A DNA stretch of 64,000 nucleotides from Eurosta solidaginis (taxonomy: Eukaryota; Arthropoda; Insecta; Diptera; Tephritidae): positions 50,564,779 through 50,628,778 of the forward strand of contig NC_090319.1 of assembly GCF_040869045.1 (NCBI RefSeq). Reading direction: 5' to 3'. Below, in pieces: positions 46,556-57,769 of the stretch. Below the pieces are notes generated by a model. It was not told the origin of the DNA, did no database searches, and saw nothing but the letters and a program-made list of their open reading frames with translations. A program made the position numbers and the translations under genes. Each line of letters begins with the position of its first letter. Positions within the stretch are counted from its first letter, which is position 1.

Positions 46556-48228
46556 AAAAAAGCGACCTATCAAAAAAATCGCCGCTAGGTGGCGCAAGGA
46601 TAAAAATCTTATTTGTGGTCCGATTTGATTTGGTCCATATTTGGAACACATACATACATGAACAGAAAGCGACCTATGATGCCCGATTTGGCTCATATTT
46701 GGAACAAATATTGCATACAGTCCAGTAGAAGTGACATGAAAATATTTTGGAGTTGGAGGAGGGACAAGCATACGTGGCGCAGAGTCGAGTAAAGTCTTTG
46801 GAAGGATTATATATTGAGGACTTAGGTTGTAACAAATTGTCAGGAAAGAGTCCTTGTAATAATGAGTCACTAAATGAACTAAATAGAATGAGAAATAATA
46901 AGCAATTAAAAAAAGACTAAATACTTGAAAATAAAATAATTAAAAAACAATTTTTAAGCTAAACGGTTTTATTGAAAACAATACTTACATGAAATAATAA
47001 TAATACGAAAAGCTAGAAAATAATTAGGTAGGTCCTAGGTACTAGTCATCACACTTCTTATCAATCTAGGGCGTTGATCAGACAATTAAATAAAAGTGTT
47101 GGGCGCGTGAAATTTCTAAAAATGTGAGGCGTAGCATAACCTGATTGGTTTTACTTATGACTATCAATAGAAATATGACGCGTCCAACGCTTTTATTTAA
47201 TTGTATGATCAACGCCCTAGATTGATAAGGAGTGTGATGACTAGTACCTAGGACCTACCTAATTATTTTCTAGCTTTTCGTATTATTATTATTTCATGTA
47301 AGTATTGTTTTCAATAAAACCGTTTAACTTAAAAATTTTTTTTAATTATTTTATTTTCAAGTTTTTAGTCTTTATTTAATTGCCTATTATTTCTCATTCT
47401 ATTTAGTTCATTTAGTGACTCATTATTACAAGGACTCTTTCCTGACAATTTGTTACAACCTAAGTCCTCAATATATAATCCTTCCAAAGACTTTACTCGA
47501 CTCTGCGCCACGTATGCTTGTCCCTCCTCCAACTCCAAAATATTTTGATGTCACTTCTACTGGACTGTATGCAATATTTGTTCCAAATATGAGCCAAATC
47601 GGGCATCATAGGTCGCTTTCTGTTCATGTATGTATGTGTTCCAAATATGAACCAAATCAAATCGGACCACAAATAAGATTTTTATCCTTGCGCCACCTAG
47701 CGGCGATTTTTTTGATAGGTCGCTTTCTATTCTTGTATGTATTATGTGTTCCAAGCATGAGCCAAGTCGGACCACAAATACGATTTTTGTGAATATCTCG
47801 ATCCTTGCGCCACCTAGCGGCGATTTTTTTTCATAAGTCACTTTTTATTCTTGCATGTATTATGTGTTCCAAATATGAGCCAAATCACACCGCAAATACG
47901 ATTTTTGTGAATATCTCGATCCATGCGCCACCTAGCGGCGATTTTTTTTCACAGGTCGATTTCTATTCTTGCATGTATTATGTGTTCCAAATATGAGCCA
48001 AATCGGACCACAAATGCGAATTTTGCGAATATCTCGATCCTTGCGCCACCTACCGGCGATTTTTTTCTTATTATTGTATTGTCATCGGGTTCTGAACTAT
48101 ATTCCAAGTTTCAAGCTTGTAGCTTATCGGGAAGTTACTTAAATTTCAATTACAAGATTCGTTCACAACGGCCGTGCGGCCGTGCATGCGGCCTGCCTGT
48201 CAACTCAAGCTAAATAAAACCGTTTAAA
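46556..48228. mobile_element. Foldback element copy B: 1.2-kb palindrome plus 118-bp array
   Basis: About 46556-47120 and about 47160-47724 are near-perfect inverse copies over some 565 bp (including ATTTGGAACAAATATTGCAT, TTGTAACAAATTGTCAGGAA, AGAAAATAATTAGGTAGGTC), centred near 47140. Open frames at 46553-46870 (-) and 47415-47792 (+) are the same sequence from both arms and not genes. The right arm continues through a 118-bp tandem block, then TATCGGGAAGTTACTT, and ends CTAAATAAAACCGTTTAAA at about 48228. The left arm is truncated at 46556. Confidence 0.8.
47600..48070 (+). repeat. 118-bp tandem repeats in the right arm of foldback B, about four units
   Basis: Each unit runs AGGTCGCTTTCTATTCTTGC, TGTATTATGTGTTCCAAATA, TGAGCCAAATC, CGCAAATACGATTTTTGTGA, ATATCTCGATCC and GCGCCACCTAGCGGCGATTT. 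Starts lie near 47608, 47717, 47833 and 47952. The first unit is shorter. The GCGCCACCTAGCGG block is also in the 156-bp array at 4455-5690. Confidence 0.8.
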
Positions 48229-48719
48229 AACCAAAATATGGTTGCACCGTATCGACGATGATAGTAAAAATGCATCTTTAAATCTAGAAATTTCAAAGCT
48301 CTGAACCACAAAACGGTGTCATACTAGATGTAAGTATAATCATCGAACGGTCACAGGTGAAAGGGTAGCAGGCGGCAGGAGCAAACAATGAAATGTTTAG
48401 GTTGAAGAGTACTTAAAATAATCGGTAGAGTAGTAGGACGGAGAGCTGGATTGCTGACTGTTCAGTTAGGCGTGCCATACGCAACCACCAAACAGTTTAA
48501 TGGTGAATGGATGGTAATTCGGCCAATGATGAAACGGATATCAAAAATGACCTGTGCAGTGAGATCGGTTACCGATGTGAAACTAGCCTGCTTATCGTTG
48601 TGAGTAAAGCCCAAATTTGTCAATGTGTCACCAGTTTGATCAAAAACAAATTTGACAAGGGATGAATATCGTTCCAATATGCATCAATAAACCACCCTGC
48701 CGGAAAATCAATAAAACAA
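48229..48719. other. Unassigned DNA with one minus-strand open frame
   Basis: A 71-codon minus-strand frame (48462-48677) has balanced composition without low complexity, but I recognise no domain. The rest holds nothing recognisable. Confidence 0.25.
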
Positions 48720-50290
48720 AGCGAATCTGTCAACAGTTTGTTATCGATAAGTTGTTGGTTAGATAAGAATTTGTTATCGGCGTGTTATCGACGTGGTATA
48801 GTTAAGTTATCGACTTGTCATCGAAAAAGTTGGCGATTTGTTACCAAAAAATTATAGATTTGTTATCGAAATGTTAGCGATGTTTCACAAAAAATGTGTT
48901 GATTTTTTTATCGAAAATTTATCATTTTCTTTTCGAAAAAATATTGATTTGTTATCGAAATGATGTGAGTTATAGTCGATCAATTTTCGATATAAAATTA
49001 TAAATTTTTAATAAAAAATCAATATTTTTTTCTATTTAAAATCTCCATATTTTCTGTAGCAAATCGATAACTTGTTCATAACAAATCGAAGAGCAATATA
49101 TATGCTCCTTAAAACATCGCTAACTTTTCCATAACACATGAATATTTACTTTACAAAGAAAAGTTATCGATTTATGTTCGATAATTTTTCGATAGCTAGT
49201 TTAAAAGTTTTCGCAAAAAAACGAAAACTTTTTAATAACAAATAAGTATGTTTTCGATAGCAAAACGATATATTTTCGGCAACAAATTGTTAAATTTCTA
49301 ATTACAAATGGAGTTAAATACACTTTCTAAGAAATCGAAAGCTATTTGATAGCAAATCGAAAATTTTCCCATAATAAATCGATTCAAAATCTTTAATTTT
49401 TAAACAGCAAATAGATATTGTTTCGATAGAAAATCGATATATTTTCCATAGAAGAAGCTGAAAAACTACTGATATATTATAGTAGATTCAAAAGCACTAA
49501 AACTTAAAAATGTCTATAGAAATGTTATCGGTAGCATTTAAACGATAAGAAATCAATGCTTTTTCTATAAAAAATCGATACATACTTTCGGTATAACAAA
49601 ATCGATAACTTTTCGATAACACAAGGATATTTATTTTATAAAAATTGTTATCGGTTTATTTTCGGAAAAATATTTATTTGCTATCAAAAATTTATCATTT
49701 AAATATTCTCTAGTTACCGATAACTTTTCGACAGTTAACTAATTAATTTTCGCTAAAACAAAGACAATTATTTAATAGCAAATAAATATATTTTCGATAG
49801 CAAGTCGATATATTTTCGTCGATTTGTTATCAAAAAATTTTAGATTTGTTATCGAAAATTATCCACTTTTTATCGAAAAAATGTCGATTTATTTTCGAAA
49901 AAATGTTGATTGAAATATTGATGATATAGCGAAAAGATAAGAGTGACAATCGGTAACTAATATATAAATTGTCGATATAAAATCGATACATTTTTAATAA
50001 CAATTCAATATTTTTTTGATAAAATATTTTCATGTTTTCTGTAAAAAACCTATAACTTTTGGATTACAAATCGAAAAAAATATAGTTTCTAAAAATCGAA
50101 AGTTTTTCGATAATAAATCAAAATATTTGCCATAGCAAATCGATTCCAAGTAAAAAATCGATATAATTTCTATAGGGAATCGTTATATTTTCGATATAAG
50201 ATCGACAACTGTTCGATAAAGAAGAAAACACGTCGATAACAAACCATTACTATATTCATAGCAGATTCAAACCCCGAAAACTTTTCGCGT
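48720..50290. repeat. Degenerate tract of ATCGAT/TTATCGA words, about 1.6 kb
   Basis: Words such as TTGTTATCGA, AAATCGATA, TTTTCGATAGCAAATCG and their inverses recur every 15-30 bp over 1.6 kb without a stable period. Orientation changes along the tract: left part mainly TTGTTATCGAAA, middle part mainly ATAGCAAATCGATA. It has no coding potential. It may be an old decayed tandem array of a short AT-rich unit; it borders a decayed relative of the 89-bp array. Confidence 0.7.
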
Positions 50291-50319
50291 ACAAATGATT
50301 CAAAAGTAATTGCTAAAAT

Positions 50320-50590
50320 AATCCCGAAACTATCTCGAAATTACTCCTCAATGATACCGCAATAGACATGCAAATAACGCCAAAATGTCGCCTAACACAT
50401 CGCCTAAATGTACCTAAAACAATCGCGAAAATTCCAAAGTAATCCCGAAATTATCCCAAAATAGTCCCGGAACGATCACAACATTACTACAGGAGGTCTC
50501 AAAATGATCCCAAAACTATCGCCAAACAGTGGGAAATTGATCTTAAAATAGTACCAGAAATAGGACCAGCATTACCCTAAAAACATGAGG
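50320..50590 (-). repeat. Decayed inverted relative of the 89-bp Helitron array
   Basis: AATCCCGAAATTATCCCAAA, ATAGTCCCGGAACGATCACA and AATGATCCCAAAACTATC are inverse forms of the array's CGGGACTATTTCGGGATCAT and TTTTGGGATCATT words. Spacing is irregular and no full unit survives. Placed directly after the ATCGAT tract, it suggests both belong to one old inserted element read on the minus strand. Confidence 0.55.
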
Positions 50591-51539
50591 TAGCGTGATT
50601 ATTCTGGTTTAAATTTTCAGGGATAACAAACATAATGTTAAATTATGTTAATTCTAACAAAACAGATGAGAGATTCATCATTTCCACAGCATATATCGGT
50701 TGGTAATTAATTATATAAGCCAGATCAGTGATAGTGAGAAAAAATTTGAAAATAAAAATTAATCATTGTGAATAACCGAAAATAAATAGACATATCTCAC
50801 TCGAAAAGCCCATTTTCGTGCTTGGAAATCGGTTCTTACCATGATAAACCGAATTATTTTTTCTGGTTAACCATGAAATGCATTCTTTGATTTCAAACGG
50901 TATAAGGAGGAACTGAACTTCACTCACAAGATTTGAGGCACAGACCTCCCCCTGTTGAAACCGCATTTCTTCAAATTTTTTTTATTTTTTTATTAGTTTA
51001 GGTTTTTCATTATTTTTAAAATTAATTTACACAGAAACAGGGGGTTAAACACCAATTACGAAATGGTAGCAAACATTAATCGAAATGTAAACTCAATGCC
51101 CATTCAAACTTTTGTTTGCTCAGAATGTCTCGTTGATGGGTGGTTCAGGCATGAGGAGACAAAACATCACCATAAACCATTCAAATGTTAATGTAACTAT
51201 TATTCTTCCACTTTAGAATATTTCGGCTTCATGTATCCGTCATGAACACCAAAATATTTTCTTCGACTGACTTTTTTAACGTCATAATAAATATTTGCTT
51301 GCCCTTTAATTTTTTGTTCATATGAATGAGAATGAATTATTATTTACAATTTCAACATATTCTTATTCAGATGTCTTCGATTTCAATTTGAATGTGTAAG
51401 TTCATAGTATATATAGTATAATGTATAATGTGTACATTAGGAATGTGAATTCTCAAATTGCGGGATCAACGCATTAAATAAATCCCGAGATTTCTGGAAT
51501 TAGTGTGCTTGAAACCCTGGATGACTAAAAGGGGGTTTG
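50591..51539. other. Unassigned AT-rich DNA
   Basis: No gene recognised. A 67-codon minus-strand frame (50763-50966) lacks any recognisable domain. Confidence 0.3.
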
Positions 51540-52274
51540 AAAGTCGGATGTGCAGAATGACATGCAATGCCGCTATCGGTAGTTGCTACCAAGCATACTC
51601 TTGCATGCATAAAGGCTTTCTCCACTCTCTCGTCCAAATGGAGTTTCCATGACAACTTACTATCTAGTATAATCGCTAGATATTTTGTGCTGTACTTTTC
51701 TTGGAGCTTAATCTAAATAGGGATCTTATATTTCCTAGCACATAATACTAAATTGGTTTAAAGGGCGTCCTGTACATCTCATGATCCATAAGAGAGCTGA
51801 TTGTTGGTAGAAACGTCATCTCCATTCTGCATTTTAACATGGAGTCGATCAAATTGTTTAAGGCCGAATGTACTTCAATCACGTTGAGGCTGTCGATAAT
51901 TGCTCATATCGAGATATTGTTACACGCTCTGTCATATCCAGAGAAATACCTAGGACATATTCCTGGTGTTCCAGGGCTTTCTCTATATTTATAACCAACC
52001 TATGCATTACAGTACCAATTGACTTGCCTTTGGTGTAAGCATGTTCTGCTGAAGACAATAATTTCTCATTCATATTTGATTTTATATATACACTAGAAGA
52101 CCCGGCAGATGTTGTCCTGCCCTAAATTTGGCCTATCTGCATACATTTTAATAAGCTTTTTCCGTCTGAATCTGCCCTCCCCCTCTTCACTTTTTCCTAA
52201 TCCTTTTATTTACTCCTCCCTCCGTCTTTTTCGCTTCATCTATCTCCATCTTCGTCTCATTATATCTCTTTCTC

Positions 52275-52993
52275 GATTTAGAGGTAGTATGACTTTTTTT
52301 TTAATTCAGGAAAGTCATTAGTTGTGTAGAGGGTAAGAATGAGAAGAAATTCTTTCTTACCCTCTACACAACTAATGACTCTCCTGAATTAAAAAAAAAG
52401 TCATACTACCTCTAAATCGAGAAAGAGAAAGAAATTCTTTCTTACCCTCTACACAACTAATGACTCTCCTGAATTAAAAAAAAAGTCATACTACCTCTAA
52501 ATCGAGAAAGAGATATGACTTTTTTTTTAATTCAGGAGAGTCATTAGTTGTGTAGAGGGTAAGAAAGAATTTCTTCTCATTCTTACCCTCTACACAACTA
52601 ATGACTCTCCTGAATTAAAAAAAAAGTCATACTACCTCTAAATCGCGGGCCCCCTCAGAAATTTTAGCCTTTCTTTTAATATATATAGATTTTTATTTTT
52701 CACACTTCACTATAATATTAAAACGAAATGCAGATATTCGTTGCTTTTGAAATTCGGCTTAAAAATTGCACATGGAACAACTAAGGACATTTTTTTTAAT
52801 TCAGGAGAGTCCTTAGTTGTTCCATGTGCAATTTTTAAGCCGAATTTCAAAAGCAACGAATATCTGCATTTCGTTTTAATATTATAGTGAAGTGTGAATA
52901 ATAAAAATCTATATATATTAAAAGAAAGGCTAAAATTTCTGAGGGGGCCCGCGGTTTAGAGATAGTATGACTTTTTTTTAATTCAGGAGAGTC

Positions 52994-52995
<2 letters not shown>
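52275..52995. repeat. Cluster of alternating inverted repeats including a 143-bp-arm palindrome
   Basis: A unit of about 65 bp (GATTTAGAGGTAGTATGAC, a T run, AATTCAGGAGAGTCATTAGT, TGTGTAGAGGGTAAGAA) occurs in order plus (52275-52339), minus (52354-52418), minus (52438-52503), plus partial (52512-52568), minus (52582-52645). Then a palindrome has arms about 52646-52788 and 52809-52951 around a 20-nt loop, and a plus unit fragment follows (52954-52995). The arm sequence recurs once, non-palindromic, at 58500-58660. Confidence 0.9.

Positions 52996-53041
<46 letters not shown>
52994..53041. repeat. TA dinucleotide microsatellite
   Basis: About 23 uninterrupted TA repeats, next to the inverted-repeat cluster. 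Confidence 0.95.
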
Positions 53042-53047
<6 letters not shown>

Positions 53048-53460
53048 AAGTTAAATAAGCGTGCACGTGCTTATTCATACATATTCATATCCATACCAAC
53101 TGAAAAGAGGTGCACCACTGCGTATACGTAACATTTTATTATAACGTATAAACAAATAAAAAAATTTGCAATAAAATAATATTGCGACTATAAACTGAGA
53201 TATAAGCTATCCTATCTCTCAAGCTATATCAAACTACACACGGAGTGTAAAACAAATTCAAAATCGGTTCAGCAGTTTAGGAGTCCATCGCGCCCAAAAA
53301 TGTTGTGTCACGTGTTTTTTATATATTAAGATTTATTAATTTGTCAAGGGTTTTTTTTGCAGAAAGATGTCAAACTAATAGGTCTGTGGTCTTTCGGGAG
53401 CAGATGAGCGATTCTTCCCGCTTTCGGTATGAAGACTACTCGAGCCGTTCTTCATACTGG

Positions 53461-54430
53461 ATCATAGGTCAACGAAAAATGTTACTAATGACTGTCTTTG
53501 CTTTAGTAGTACATAAAGGAAGTAAATTTCTAAACGATTTTGCAATCCCACGCTTGAATGTTCACATCCCGAAAGCACCTCGCACCAAAAAATTCCGAAA
53601 ATATGCATCACTAGTATACTCACTTGTAATGCATTCGTATGGCCCCCATGGCGTATGTGCAATACGGAAATTGAAGTTTATATGCCGATTGAATTATGGA
53701 TATAGAATCAGAGCATAACTACATACGTGTGTGTATATGAATGTGTTAATATATGCAAAGTTGTGTATAATATTAAGCAACAGTAACATTTCTCTATGCA
53801 ATTGCGCTAAAGAGTTGAAGTTTACTGCTGCAGCTGCATTGATCTTTCGTTTATTATTTGTGCATACGAAGAAACTTATACGCTACATTGCATAGTTATA
53901 AGCACACTTAAGCATTATATAATTTTTCATTAATTTAATGAGTTTTACGGCATCCTAAATATAACAGAAACAATATAGGTTGGAGTTAATGGCCATTTTT
54001 AAATTAACGTTGCCGTTCTCGTGTAGAATACTTCCTTTCAAGAACATCTTTCAACATATCTTCATCTTCATCTACATCTTAGAAAAAGCCCTAAAGAGAT
54101 GCGCGTACCCCTGCCCTATTTTCTATCTGACACAATCCCATGCGAATTTTTCAAATAAATTCAACTGTAACGAGGAACTACCACTTCTAACGCTGACTTT
54201 ATATAGTTTTATAGACCAAAACTGTAGAGGCAGCTGGCTCCTTGGACTTTCGCTAAAGAAGTTCGAAAAAAATTTCTTGAGTAATCCAGCCAATTAATTA
54301 GAGCGAAACATCATTACAATAACACAAACAATACGACAGACGAGCAGGAAAAAGACAACGGCGCTAAGTTCTGTGGATGTCGATAAGGATAACTTTTATA
54401 ATAAAAAATAAAAGACATAGTAGGTCCGTA
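53461..54430. other. Unassigned DNA
   Basis: No gene is recognised. The 137-codon plus-strand frame 53305-53718 is the antisense shadow of the RT fragment at its left part. A 105-codon frame at 53980-54297 has no known domain. Confidence 0.35.
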
Positions 54431-54439
54431 TAACATGTT

Positions 54440-54560
54440 TTTGTTGTTTGTTGTTGTAGCGAAAAAGGTCGTCCCTGAAGTTTCTGTGGAGTGTTATCGA
54501 TGTTGATGGTACTTTTACGGACATAGATGTAACACGTTCTGTTAGGCCGGCTCGGGAACG
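54440..54560 (-). repeat. 3' end of the 370-bp dispersed repeat, antisense
   Basis: Inverse of GTACCATCAACATCGATAAC...CGCTACAACAACAAACAACA, the same end as in 39145-39205 and 42800-42843. Only the terminal 100 bp or so are present. Confidence 0.6.
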
Positions 54561-54609
54561 ATTTACTATGACCATATCGAAATTTTAAGGTCAATTCACC
54601 GCGCAGAGA

Positions 54610-56215
54610 TGAAGAACGAGATCCCGCAAACAAAGATGATGGAATATATGCCCCCCACCCGATTATGACGAAGATAGAATAGCAATAACCAGATTGAAAA
54701 ACAACAAGGCCGTGGCGCTGATGGATTGCTTGCGGAGCTATTCAAGTACGGCGGCGAAGAGTTGGTAAGGCACATGCAGCAGCTTCTTAGCAAAATATGG
54801 GCGAAAGAGTGCATGCCCGACGGTTGGAATCTAAGTGTTCTTTGCCCAGTCCACAAGAAGGGGGATACTGCAAAATGCACCAAATATCGTGGAATCAGCC
54901 TTCTCAATATCGCATATAAGGTCCTTTCAAGTGTATTGTGCAATCTTTCGCCTAAGCCCACCGTGAACCGGCTGATTTCACCTTATCAGTGCAGCTTCAG
55001 ACCTGGTAAAACTACCTTCGACCAGATTTTCACAATGCGCCAAATCTTGGAAAAAAACCCGTGAAAAAAGCATCAACACACATCACCTCTTCGTCGACTT
55101 TAAAGCCGCCTTCAACAGCACGAAAAGGAGCTGCCTATATGCCGCTATGTCTGAATTTGGTTTCCCCGCAAAACTTATACGGCTGTGCAAAATGACGTTG
55201 GGCAACACCATCAGCTCAGTCAGAATTGGGAAGGAACTCTCCCAGCCCTTCGAAACTAAACGAGGTTTCAGACAGGGTGACGCCCTATCGTGCGATTTCT
55301 TTAATTTGATGCTGGAGAAAATTATACTAGCTGCAGAACTTAACCGCACTGGAACAATATACTATAAAAGCCTGCAATTACTGGCATATGCTGATGACAT
55401 TGATCTCATCGGCCTAAACACCCGCGCTGTTAGCTCTGCTTACTCCGAACTGGAGAAAGAAGCGGTAAAGATGGGTTTGATGGTGAATGAGGACAAAACG
55501 AAGTACCTGCTGTCATTGAGCAAAGAGTCAGCGCATATGCGCCTTGGCAACCACGCTACTGTTGGCAGCCATAATTTCGAAATAGTAAAAGACTTCGTTT
55601 ATTTGGGAACCAGCATCAACAATAGCAACAACATCAGCACTGAAATCCAGCGAAGAATCAATCTTGCCAATAAATGCTACTTTGAACTAGGTAGGAAATT
55701 GAAAAGTAAATTCCTCTCTCGGCGAATGAAAATCATACTCTACAAGTCACTTATCGTACCTGTCCTGCTATATGGAGCAGAAGCATGGACCATGACAACA
55801 GCAGATGAAGCGGCTTTGGGAGTGTTCGAGAGAAAAGTTCTTCGAAAGATTTATGGACCTCGACGCGTTGGCGATTGCGAGTACCGCAGAAGATTTAATG
55901 ATGAGCTGTACGAGTTATACGCAGACATCAACATAGTCCAGCGAATTAAAAGGCAGCGGCTGCGCTGGCTATGTCATGTTATGCGAATGAAAGATGATGA
56001 TCCGGCCAACAAAGTGTTTCTATCGGAATCCGCCTATGGAGGCAGAGGTAGAGGGCGGCCCCCACTCCGTTGGAAGGAACAGATGGAAAACGATTTAAAC
56101 TCCTTTGTTGTGACCAATTGGCGCCGGTTGGCGGAGCGAAGGAGCGACTGGCGCGCTTTGTTGGACGGCCATAACCGTTTAGACGGTTAAGCGCCAATTA
56201 AGTAAGTAAGTTGCA
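54610..56215 (+). pseudogene. RTE-type retrotransposon: RT and C-terminal region, two frameshifts
   Basis: Best-preserved coding relic of the window. In order: PDYDEDRIAITRLKNNKA (54658-54712), frameshift, LLAELFKYGGEELV, KYRGISLLNIAYKVL, YQCSFRPGKTTFDQIF (to about 55040), frameshift in an A run near 55055, LFVDFKAAF, FRQGDALSCDFFNLMLEKI, LLAYADDIDLIG (catalytic YADD, about 55385), VNEDKTKYLL, LLYGAEAWT, RQRLRWLCHVMRM and RGRGRPPLRWKEQMENDL, stop at 56188-56190. The post-RT part resembles BovB/RTE proteins as I remember them. The endonuclease is missing, so it is 5' truncated. The 3' end is AATTAAGTAAGTAAGT, a short TAAG repeat as usual for RTE. Outside the two shifts the frame stays open for 347 codons (55147-56190), so it is fairly young. 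Confidence 0.9.
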
Positions 56216-56224
56216 TGGTAATGA

Positions 56225-56420
56225 GCGTCTACTTACCTTTACTCCAAGTGCTATCGGCAAGAAATTGTTTTACGGCTCTGGATTTTAGGTACAATTGCGT
56301 GCAGTCATCGGCGTAGGATACAATGATAACTTCTTCCTGTGACGAATGGAGCTTCGATATGTAGAACTTAATTAGAAGCGGGGATGGGACAACACCCCGT
56401 GGCACCCCCTGTTTCATTTT
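56225..56420 (-). pseudogene. RT YADD-block fragment of an R1/Jockey-group element, antisense
   Basis: Minus frame 56229-56417 reads KQGVPRGVVPSPLLIKFYIS, then SSQEEVIIVSYADDCTQLYL. This is RT block GVPQGxxLSPLLFN followed by the catalytic YADD. About 60 residues survive with no flanking RT sequence. It is unrelated to the RTE copy next to it. Confidence 0.85.
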
Positions 56421-56900
56421 GTGGGTTTAGATGTTAAGTTCCTGAATTGCACTGATGTCTTTTTATGTTGGTATGAAAGTTAAATGTGAGTCATTTAAAT
56501 TGCAATGCTGCCACCATTGCTTTTGCCTCTTTACAAGCAAAATCAGCACATCATAATAAAAATAAAACCTTGCAAAATAACACAATTTACTGTTATGTGT
56601 ATGGCAGTTGTGTGGCATATTTTCGCACATACTTAGTAGACACTTATTGCCGCTTAAATTGCAATATACAACTGTGGTACTGAGCGAAAACTCCGTAAAA
56701 AGCTATAACAAGTCATTTGCTGCTGCACGTCATTTGCAGCAAAACTAAAGTGGCATTGGAGTGCAGCTTCGGAAAATATAGACCATCTATTGTTACATTA
56801 TACACATGTGTGATACGCATACATTCAAACATACTTATATAAATACGTACTTTAATATTATTATATTGGCATCAACAATGCAATATGCGTGAACATATAC
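56421..56900. other. Unassigned DNA
   Basis: No feature recognised in about 480 bp. Confidence 0.35.
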
Positions 56901-57757
56901 ATTAAGCTGGGTCGATTTATTAACCTATATCGCGCTATCGATTTTTCGATAGGTTTTGGGCTCAGGAAAAAGAGCTCCACTAAGCATACCCAAAAAAAAT
57001 AATTTTCGAGCCTGAAAAATTTGAGTTTTTTGACTTTTTTCTTTGATTTTTAAGGTTTTTTTCATGACCTACTTAAACAATTTTCGTTTGATTTTAAAAT
57101 TCTCATGTATACCCTGTCCAACTCAAAATTGTCCGCTAAAAACTTTGGCGATAACAGTTTTTTGAAAAAAAAAAAAAAATATTTTTTGGGTTTTGAGGAG
57201 TGTTTTGGTGAAAAAATTTATTTTTTCGCCATTTTTTTTAAGGGTTTCTTCAGAAACGGGCAAAAGTGTTGCCTATGAAAACGAATTTGTCTCATATTTC
57301 CTATCCCACTTAAAATTATGCGATAAAAACGCTGGCATTAACAGTTTTTTAAAAAATATTTTTGGGACTTGTTTTGGTCGAAATCGATTTTTTTCATTTT
57401 CAAGACTCCAAATCATTTTTTATGTATATGTTTCCGTTAGACCCACCAATAAGTATACCAAAATGATCACGGGACGAGTTGATTTAGCCATATTCGTCTG
57501 TCCGTCCGTCTGTCAAAAAACGGACAATTTTGAGTCGGACAGGGTATACGTGAAAATTTTAAAATCAAATGAAAATTTTCTAAGTAGGTCATAAAAAAAC
57601 CTTAAAAATCGAAGAAAAAAAAGTCAAAAACTCAAATTTTGCAGGCTCGAAAAATATTTTTTTGGGTACGGTTTTTTTTCCTGAGCCCAAAACCTATCGA
57701 AAAATCTATGGCGCGATATGGGTTAACTTTCGTCCATGCAAATGAACCCAGCTTAAT
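56901..57757. mobile_element. Foldback TIR element, 857 bp, with ATAC duplication
   Basis: The ends are ATTAAGCTGGGTC and GAACCCAGCTTAAT, with ATAC outside both (56897-56900, 57758-57761). The arms are long: about 56901-57170 and about 57500-57757 are inverse copies (TTTTTCGATAGGTTTTGGGC, TTTTTAAGGTTTTTTTCATG, TATACCCTGTCCAACTC). The spacer holds a CTGTCCGTCCGTCTGTC run. Open frames 57193-57594 and 57639-57821 read through T- and A-rich arms and have no domain. Superfamily unknown. Confidence 0.7.
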
Positions 57758-57769
57758 ATACATACATTC

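Larger units (their letters stand above)
52093..53331 (-). mobile_element. Non-autonomous Helitron, 1239 bp, minus orientation
   Basis: On the minus strand it starts TCTTAATATATAAAAAACAC (53331 leftward) with a subterminal CCTAAACTGCTGAACCGATT block, typical of insect Helitron left ends. The right end has a hairpin GGCAG/CTGCC (plus strand 52104-52108 and 52117-52121), then CTAG at 52096-52093. The host bases are A and T, without duplication. It sits in an RT relic whose frame is continuous without it. Inside are a 330-bp left region, a TA repeat (52994-53041), an inverted-repeat cluster (52275-52995) and a CT-rich tail shared with 18837 and 59120. No protein. Confidence 0.85.
51540..53460 (-). 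pseudogene. RT fragment of an R1/Jockey-group element, split by a Helitron
   Basis: Minus strand from 53446: RVVFIPKAGRIAHLLPKDHR, then PISLTSFC (RT entry block). The sequence is interrupted by the Helitron at 52093-53331 and resumes at 52091 with residues leading into EKLLSSAEHAYTKGKSIGTV and IEKALEHQEYVLGISLDM (52070-51890). The thumb region (KYLAIILDSKLSWKLHLDER) lies at about 51690-51620. The YADD block is deleted between them. Without the Helitron the two RT parts lie in the same frame at the junction. Truncated at both ends. Confidence 0.85.

Noticed and set aside
46553..47792. Two similar frames of 105 and 125 codons on opposite strands
   Set aside because: They are the same sequence read from the two arms of a palindrome; the encoded segments are non-coding foldback sequence.
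53305..53718. 137-codon plus-strand frame
   Set aside because: Its left part is antisense to a recognisable RT block on the minus strand and it begins inside the Helitron end.
57193..57594. 133-codon frame in the foldback at 56901-57757
   Set aside because: It reads through T-rich arms and a CTGTCCGTC run, is Phe-rich and has no domain.
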